Source: Miscanthus floridulus (Eukaryota > Streptophyta > Magnoliopsida > Poales > Poaceae). Taken from it: 64,000 nt of DNA. The notes below the pieces were generated by a model. It had not been told where the DNA came from and ran no database searches. It worked only from the letters and a program-made list of their open reading frames with translations. Positions 56,646 to 64,000 of this stretch are shown here, one piece after another; positions within the stretch are counted from its first letter, which is position 1; each line of letters opens with the position of its first letter. Position numbers and translations under genes: made by a program. The stretch is from the NCBI RefSeq assembly GCF_019320115.1, contig NC_089591.1, forward strand, positions 17,524,502 to 17,588,501. Direction: 5' to 3'.

Positions 56646-57967
56646 TGTTGGTATTTCTTAACGCAAACAGAAAGAATGCGCAAGCGCATGAAATTACCGT
56701 TGTAGCCTTCACCCGAAAGTATTTAGGGTATCGTATTTTCCACAGGGAATGGTTATATTTCCTCTAGCTAATTCATCCAAGGATAACACAAGGGGTAGAG
56801 TTGGTAAGGGTAGAGAAGGATTCATATGGCTTAGGGTCTAAGGATAGATAAACTCTACTTATACTTGCTCATGTTGGCCACCGGATCACATCTGGTCTGC
56901 TAGGCGAGGCTGGCTTATAGATCTACGTTGAACCCCGAACATGGGGGATTAGAAGGGACAGACAGGGCTGTCACCACCTACCACCTACCCCTCAACCATG
57001 GGGCACGAGGCAAATAAAGGTAGCCTCTAGCCTACACACCATGTCTATGCTATCGACTACTACTCTAGCGTGCGTAGGGTTATCCATCTTTATTAGGGCC
57101 CTCTACTAGAGTATCCGCCATGGGGATGAATGACGATCATGCAAACAACTAAGAGTAAAGCTTTAACTAATCAAAGATTTTATAACCAAAAGAACCATGA
57201 ACACTCACTTAGCGGGAGAGCCTGATGAAGTATAGCGTAGGTGTTCATTGAGGTACAAGAGGGGGAGACACCGACAAGTCCGGCGCTTTCCTGAACTCTC
57301 CCTCACATCTCTCCCTACAACTCTAGATAGCTAGCTAGGGCCTAAGCCCATGGAGTGAAGCTCTTATTCTCAAATGTGGTGTTGCTCTTGCTCCTTGTGT
57401 GTTGTTGTGTGTAGAATGGGAGCCTTCCCCCTCCTTTTATAGCATCCCAAGGGCGGTTTGCTCAGCTATTGTTAGGAGATCCCCACCACAACCGACCTTA
57501 GAGAGGTGGTAAGAAGCACCTGGTTAACATTAGGCCTGAGGCGAGCCTTAGGGGGGTGGGTGACCCTAGGGGTCGGTCGACCCATGGAGACACCGTCCTA
57601 GCCCAAGTTTTGTCTAGTGGGCTTCTAGCGATGTGTGGGCCATGCCTGTAAAGTTTCATGCCATTTGGAGATCATTTGGTTTGGGTTTGGGCCCTTTTTC
57701 TCCATATGCTTGGCCCTGATTTGGCCTGGCAGTAGGTCTTCCTCCCTTGGGCTCTTTTGCTTTGCGCACTATGGTGTCACACTTTGTTTCTTTTTGCATT
57801 TTGAATGTGTTTTCCATGTATTCCATAAATGCCCTCCTGCAAATGGTCAAACACCAAAACTTGTGGAGATTGTTAGTTCTAAAACCCTATTTCTACATTT
57901 AGTGCCTGTATGCTAGGATTTCATGCAAGTGTTGGCGGTTAAATATGTGAGTTAAGCACCACCAACA
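56646..57967 (-). mobile_element. Inverted Ty3/gypsy 3' LTR
   Basis: Reads on minus from TGTTGGTGG (57,967) to ACCAACA (56,646), 1,322 bp, with cgcttgcgcattc-type sequence near its end as in the + strand copies. A complementary polypurine tract (aactcccccacac, 57,968-57,980) lies at its inner edge, so it is the 3' LTR of a minus-strand element. The target duplication is probably acatc (56,641-56,645); the other side is not visible. Confidence 0.87.
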
Positions 57968-60900
57968 AACTCCCCCACACTTACCCCTTTGCTTGTCCTC
58001 GAGCAAAGCTTAGAGATAAAAGTGATCATGAGCATAACATCCTAAGATATATGGCATACATAAAAGTTATTCCGAAACATTCCTTACACAAGTGGGATAT
58101 GTGGCTTTAGCTAACATATTTCCTTGGGTTGTTGAAAAGCAGAATAATTCTTGAAACAAAGTCCTCTTCCCAACTTCACATCTTAGCAACTTGGAGTTTT
58201 GGAAGTTTTTCTCAAGAAAAAGCATAGTTCACTTTATACTCCTCAAATGGCACTTCTCAAATCACTAAGTGGTGTATAAATTCTTACCAAGGCATAGCAA
58301 TGTTTGGCCTTCTTTTGTTTCCTCCTATTTCTAAAAAAAGGTTTATCTAAAGCTTTAGGTACGTATAAATAGCATACTTGTATTGCATATGTTGTAAAGT
58401 CAAATCGAGGATCCAAGGAGAGAAGTGTCATATTCTTATATCAAGACGTGCATGTGTGTGGAAAAATGGTAAACTAAAACTATACTCCTTTTGTAGATAT
58501 GATCTCTCTCTATAACCTATTATTTTGAAACATGGCTATCTTTCCTTTTTCTTCTCTTTTTTCAATACATGAGCCTTCATGTGCTCATCATTTTTTTCTT
58601 TTTGTACATTGGACCTTCATGTGTCCATATTTTTGTTTCTTTACTTGGACCTTCATGTGTCCATATATTTTTTATCATAAACTTTTTGCATAGCCCATGT
58701 CTCTTCTTCTAAACCACATATTTAGAGATAGATCATTATCTTTTTAGAACATGGAGTATTTGCCTAACAAATAGATTTTTGTCTACTCCTAGTGTAGGAG
58801 TAGCATGTGTATGTGGGTGTACATGATCTTGATCTTGGGAGCATGATAAATGTCTCAACAAGGGTCAACAAGACTTGACCAAACTCAACACAATAACAAG
58901 TAGCGTATGTAGAAGGCTTCCATCTTGCAAGATATCATATTTAGCTTTGGTAGGAATTGTTCACCAATTGAGGAGTATGTGATACTATGGTTTTGTAACA
59001 TTTTTATCAAAACAAATTCTCCAAGTGCATCAAATGGAAATGGTAGGATTTCTAAGTTAGAACTATATCATACTCCACAACAACTTAGTCCGCACGATTG
59101 TCCTATTAGAATATTTTTTCCACAAGCATAAGTGAATGTATGTGGAACATACTTTATGCAGGCTTCTATCTTAGAGATATTATGAAAATGTTACTTTTGG
59201 AATTCTGAACGAAGTGTGGTTTATAAAGATGCATGGAGGTGGAGCGCCATTTGTTTTGCATTTTTAGTCTGTTCAATTTTAAATTTCAACATTTTTGGAG
59301 AGGTTGAGGGTAGCATTGCACAAACCACCATTGAAGAGAAGGAGTTGAGTCAGAGGTGGCTTGGCTAAACCAAGAGTTCAGCCAAGCCTCTCTTGAGCCA
59401 TTTGTCCTGTCCTTCTGCATGTTGGTCTGGTCGATGTTTGTGCAATGTGTTGGTGGAAGATCTCGAATGTGTGTCATACTTGAGAGACCCCCCACACTTA
59501 TTGTTGTACCTACTTTTATTTTAACAAAGAAAAACAAAAAAACAGACAAGGGCTCTACTAGCTAAAACACTAGGGAGCCTTAATTTTATTATTATTATGA
59601 TTACTATATTTAGTTTTTAGCTTATGCATTTATTACTTTTTTTTATTTATTGGTTCACCAAACTTTTATCTTTTTGGAATAACTCAAACAAGGCATATGG
59701 CGAAGATGAAGTGTAAATTAGGCCTTGGTTTATCCCCATTCTAGATTACTTCCATTATTTATGAAAATAGTAACTCAAAGTTCATTAACCAAGATTAAAC
59801 ACCATGTCAAATTTTGATTAAAGGAGGTCATTTTAACCTAAGCACCATGTTTAATTTAAAAGGACCTATGGATATACCATGTGAATACATCCAAACTAGA
59901 GCATATGACATAAATGAGGGAAGCATATACTTGTATGAGTAAAATCATATGGAGACAAACATGGGTTAAAGGAGTTGGTAATTATATATATATAGCAAGA
60001 TGGACCTAACATCATTTTTTTAAGCGGGATTATATTTGGTATGTATGGAATTCAAGATTCTCACCATCCTCCCCCGCACTTGGACTTTTGTGTAAAAGTC
60101 AAGTGTGCGGGATCAAGGTCTCCTTTTGGGTGTGTTTCATTACCAAAGATCATCAACATATGTAGTTGATGCAGCTCCTATGATTTTAGGCATTGTATGT
60201 CCCCTTTTCTTCTTGATCTTTAACCTAAAAGGGTTAGCAACCAAGAATACCCAAAGGTGCATTCTATCCTGACAACACATTCTTGCTTTTTATTGAAAAG
60301 AAAGTTTTTGTTGTTTTTTTATGATAATTATTATATATGTTTTTTCTCATGATAATCCAGGGTATCTCTAAGCAGTGCTTTGTGTATGGTCATAAGCTTG
60401 ACCTTGGGAACTTTGTCTTGCAGCTATCTATGGTGGTTTAGTTCCCAACTTCACCACTAGACATTTAGCATTATCATTCAAGCTGCAAGGTTAATACCAC
60501 AATGCATCCATGAGACTTGCAAATTTTGTGATAAACATATGCATCCACAACCATTCTTCTAAAGAGTTTGTAGACAAGGATTGAGAGATGGTTGTGGTCC
60601 TCGTAGAAGCGTGTGGCACCAAGCGTGATCAACTCTAGAGACTGCAAGAGTGAGCATGAAATGCGAGGGGTCTCGAAAGAAAAACCTTCATGCTTGCTAG
60701 TGGAATCATTCTTTTTGAGATCTAGAGTTGGTGCTCTAAGATTGTCCATGGCACAATAGTTTTCATTCTTAGCAAACATATCGTGCAAGGGAAATATTGA
60801 ATCTCGACCATTATCGAGATCAATGTTTTGATAGCCAGAGGGACAAGGTTTTGGTTCGTGCAAAGGTGATAATGGACGATCCATTTCATAAGAAAACTCT

Positions 60901-61136
60901 GGGGAAACAAACAGGGATATGAATTTAATTTCCTCAAATGGGTCATTGTTGGGATGACGCTCCACCATTGGAAAATCTGAGTGAGTTGTGGAAGCAATTT
61001 TCCCAAACTTTTCATTAAGGCTCCCATGGGAAGACTTTTCTTTGAATAGTATTTTAGAAGGGCAGCCAATAAGAAGATCAAAATCGAGGATGGCATAGAT
61101 GTTAAATTATATCTTCACTACCTTGCTTATATCACA
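57968..61136 (-). mobile_element. Interior of the inverted gypsy element
   Basis: The reverse complement carries the same landmarks as the + strand relatives: catgggctatgcaaaag (58,690), tgttgacccttgt (58,860) and tcctacactagg (58,790). Two more polypurine-like tracts lie at 59,489 and 60,072. Apart from the frame at 60,474-61,105 no coding sequence is evident. It is cut by another LTR at 61,137. Confidence 0.78.
60474..61105 (-). pseudogene. Gypsy-associated ORF of unknown function
   Basis: One open frame of about 210 codons on minus, entered after a TAA and ending at 60,474. It begins YAILDFDLLIGCPSK and has a conserved-looking end (RRMVVDAYVYHKICKSHGC). I recall similar ORFs among grass gypsy elements but know no function. 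The ATG at 60,968 is internal, so the true start may be lost with the part cut at 61,137. It has no protease, polymerase or integrase motif. Confidence 0.5.
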
Positions 61137-63940
61137 TGTGATGCCTCTTAAAATTATACCTAGGCTAGGGTTTACATGTGATCAATGTGTGAAATGCTTG
61201 TGGGACCTTAGGAGTACCTTGAACATGTTTAGAATGTCACATGGAACAACTTTGGTATTCATGACTTGAACCAATTTGGCCTCTAAGTCATGATTATAGT
61301 GTAAGCTACCATTTTCAAGTTGTATGTTTGACCTAAGTTGAACTTTACCCTAGGGTGCTTGCATGGCCATGCACCCTTAAGCGAAGTTGTAGTACTTGAC
61401 TAGGGTGACAACTTTTATTTTTGGGTCAAGACCTAATTCGGTGCATAGCATGCTCTAAAACAGCTCACAAGTAGCAAAAAATTACTGTTCTAGCACTTCG
61501 AAAAATTTCTTAGTCTGGGATCGAATTACAGTTTCGAGTGCTGCACTTTGGGATGATATAACTTGCGAACCATTAGGATTTAGACCAAAGTCCTTTAAGC
61601 AAAATTATAGATGGTATGTAGCTCTACAACTTTTGTTAATGCTCCTCTCAACAAATTACCATGGATTTAGAGTTAGACGATCGCAAAGTAGCTTCATATG
61701 GCGCTATCATCGGCTCTGATGGCCTTGTCCACTCACACGTCAGTGGCCGGGCCAGTCAAGCTGGGGCATACACATAGGCGTTGCACCCCTACTTCTCACT
61801 CTACTCACCCGATCATTTCCTCTCCCTCACTCGCTCTCGCACCTACAAAGGCGACACTGAGCTCGCCATTGCCACCGCCAGCTTTGCCACCGCGTAGCAC
61901 CGCTGTCACCGCACCATTTTCCAATCGATCATGCCAATAGCTCTGCCTTGTTCCATGCTTCAACCTCCACCCCTTTGCCAAGCACTTCGAGTCTAGGTAG
62001 GGGCGCATTTTGCAGTTTCCGACACTGGTGATCTCGTCGGAGCGCCGCCGACCTCCATGCTCGTCGTGGTCAATGCAAGCTCGAGCCTTTTCATTCTTTC
62101 TCTCTCTCATCTTGTCACCTCTGTAGGTCGTAGGAACTCATGCCGATGACCATTTAGATGCTACCACCCTAACGGCGCTAGAACATGGCCATACACCGTC
62201 GTGCCATCGCCGTCGTGCAGCCATGCACGTGAGCAGAGCTCACTGTCGCCTCACCGGAACCCTAACCCACCCTAGATAGCTTTGTTAGGATGCCATGAAG
62301 CCATAGAGCACCTCACTAGACCATGTGATGTCTAGAGAACATTGGCGTACTGCCATGTTACCTCCACCGTCCGCCATTGTCGCCGGCAAGACATCTCCGG
62401 TGAACCCTAGGTCGCGTCTTCACCACCAACCGACATGGCTTGATGAGGGGAACAAGTTGGCATCACCCTCATCGCCGGTGAACTTGCCACCGGCAAGATA
62501 GGGCTGGCCAGAGCACCTCCCCAGCCCCAGTGTCACTGACCAGTGGGTCCCAGCAGTCAGTGGCTGTAGTTTAGGTTTTCTTTTTCTTCTTTTCATGAAA
62601 TGCTTGTGAACTTTGAAAATTCATAAGTAGAGTTGTTGATGTCCATTTTGGGTGAACCAAACTTTATTGGATTCATTATGAAGTGTACTATTTGATAAAA
62701 ATATGAAACCTACAATTTGGGATGTTTTCTGGGAGAATTAAATGGAGCTAAATAAATGCTTGTAAATTGTTATCAATCTTGTAAAATGCATAACTTAAGC
62801 TAGGAAAGTGATAAAATTGTGATTCCAATTTTGCTAATCTTGTGTTGACTTGCTCTAGTTAGGAAAAATATTAGAGTAGGGTCTTTCTATTTATCTTTTA
62901 ATAAATGGTGTTTTATGAGGAAATTCATAAGGATAAAAATAAGTAACATATTGCCATGCAATTTTTTGTACAGTGTTAATGGATCTTAGCGAAGCTAAGA
63001 AAAATATGAAATCTGTTGTTTAACACTTTTCACTAGACTAAACTATTTTTTCTAAAATAAGCCTATCCAACTTGTCATTTTTGTAGAGATGGCTATACTT
63101 CTCCAAATGGCATGAAATTTGTAAACTATACTTTTGGGGTCATATGTAGGCTACTGTAATTTTCTCAGAATTTATTGTGCACTTTTGATATATTTTCCTT
63201 ATTTCACCTTAGTGTCCAAATAAATTAATAAAGGCATGTAAATAATTTATTTGGGCTTGACCATCATGTTTTCTAGAGTGTGTATGACGCTTATGAACTG
63301 TTGGTACCATTGGTTGTTTCCAAATTTGATTGCTTATATGCAATGAAATATTAAGTCCTCTATAATTTGATTTTAGTGACTGTTTGGACAGTTTCAGTTG
63401 TTAAGTAAATTGCATGGGCAAGGTGATGTTTGCTGTGAATCTTGTCAATAACAAAGTTGTAGATAACTTACTTATATTGCTTGTGTAAAAATTTCAGGGC
63501 AATAGTCCAAATAGTTTAGGAGTTATAGCTGTTAGAAGTTGGTCTCCCGAAATGCTTACTCTCTAGAATTTCTAGACAGATCTGGGAAATTGTCTTGTTT
63601 GACTAGGATAGAAGCTGAATATCCTTTTAGTGATCAAATGAAAGTTGTAGGCAATTTTATAAGCTTTCGAGAAAGTCTAAGATCATCGCATTTAGTTGAG
63701 TAGAACTCCAGTTATGATCTAAACTTTTAACTGCTATGTTGTGGTCCAGAAATGGATTTAGTATGGATTCTTGAATTTTCGAGAGAAGAGATATGCACAT
63801 ACTCAGTAAATAAGAATTCAACTTTGTTATCATCCTAATGATAGTCATCATTTAACCATGCACATTATCATGTCATGTCATCCATGACCCTTCTTATGCA
63901 TTCATGATTCTCACTTTTTGCATGTGCATGCAATAGGTAC
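61137..63940 (+). mobile_element. Probable LTR/leader of another Ty3/gypsy element
   Basis: Starts TGTGATGCC after tcaca, a start used by large grass gypsy LTRs, within the inverted element. The body has a C-rich block (61,680-62,570, with cactgaccagtgggtccc) followed by T/A-rich sequence with phrases such as aaatttcagggcaatag, common in such LTRs. No LTR end or primer site could be placed. Frames here are not convincing. Confidence 0.5.
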
Positions 63941-63948
63941 GACGGAAG

Positions 63949-64000
63949 AAATCACCATGTTGGAGTACAAGGCCGATCCCCAGGAAGAGTATCAGGAAGT
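63949..64000 (+). other. Possible start of a coding region at window edge
   Basis: An open stretch with an ATG at 63,958 (MLEYKADPQEEYQEV) runs off the window, and its codon-like composition differs from the preceding AT-rich DNA. Too short to identify. Confidence 0.25.

Noticed and set aside
61698..61940. Possible small host protein gene in the C-rich block
   Set aside because: The block looks like part of a large gypsy LTR, and the frame has no recognisable domain or splice context.

Overview
This window looks like heterochromatic, repeat-packed plant DNA, most likely from a grass and probably a panicoid. I infer this from the grass-type CACTA element with TTTAGTCCCGG subterminal motifs, LTR retrotransposon families built on grass-type signatures (initiator-Met-tRNA primer sites, 'gggggag' polypurine tracts, GGCGCCGTTGC-type primer sites), and a plant LINE whose ORF2 ends in RNase H. 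I see no convincing host gene, tRNA, rRNA or CRISPR. Almost everything is transposon, and nearly every reading frame carries stops or frameshifts.

Bases 1 to about 12,993 are one CACTA (En/Spm) element whose left end lies outside the window. It has three coding units on the + strand: a two-exon GRF zinc-finger protein with a C-terminal membrane segment (2,326-2,862), a TNP2 transposase pseudogene (2,951-6,259), and an interrupted Transposase_24 / DUF8039-like / Ulp1-protease gene (8,468-12,439). Arrays of palindromic TTTAGTCCCGG or TTTACTCCCGG motifs lie at both ends and also inside, just upstream of a second TATA box. The leader holds a partial tandem duplication and two long foldback repeats.

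From about 12,989 to 21,016 (an assembly gap of 100 N) the sequence is a near-identical direct copy of 45,085-53,135. The shared block holds the 5' half of a minus-strand LINE, a GC-rich PIF/Harbinger-like element inside that LINE, the start of a copia gag, a chimeric copia LTR carrying a Ty3/gypsy gag fragment, and a gypsy LTR.

After the gap come the 3' end of a Sirevirus-type copia element on + (21,117-24,206, with 14 in-frame TAG codons), a gypsy LTR (24,248-25,738), and a large minus-strand gag-only copia element. The copia 3' LTR (25,739-36,661) is split by a complete non-autonomous gypsy element (26,341-35,830, target duplication CATTT). Its gag is split by a LINE (41,912-48,662). Its 5' LTR starts at 48,813 and is split at 51,657 by another gypsy element. 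That gypsy is in turn broken at 56,646 by an inverted relative, which is cut at 61,137 by what looks like the LTR of a further gypsy family running towards the window edge.

The result is a nest at least five levels deep. The most unusual coding content is the CACTA gene set. The most informative structural features are the 8-kb duplication, the chimeric LTR and the C-to-T pattern of nonsense mutations.
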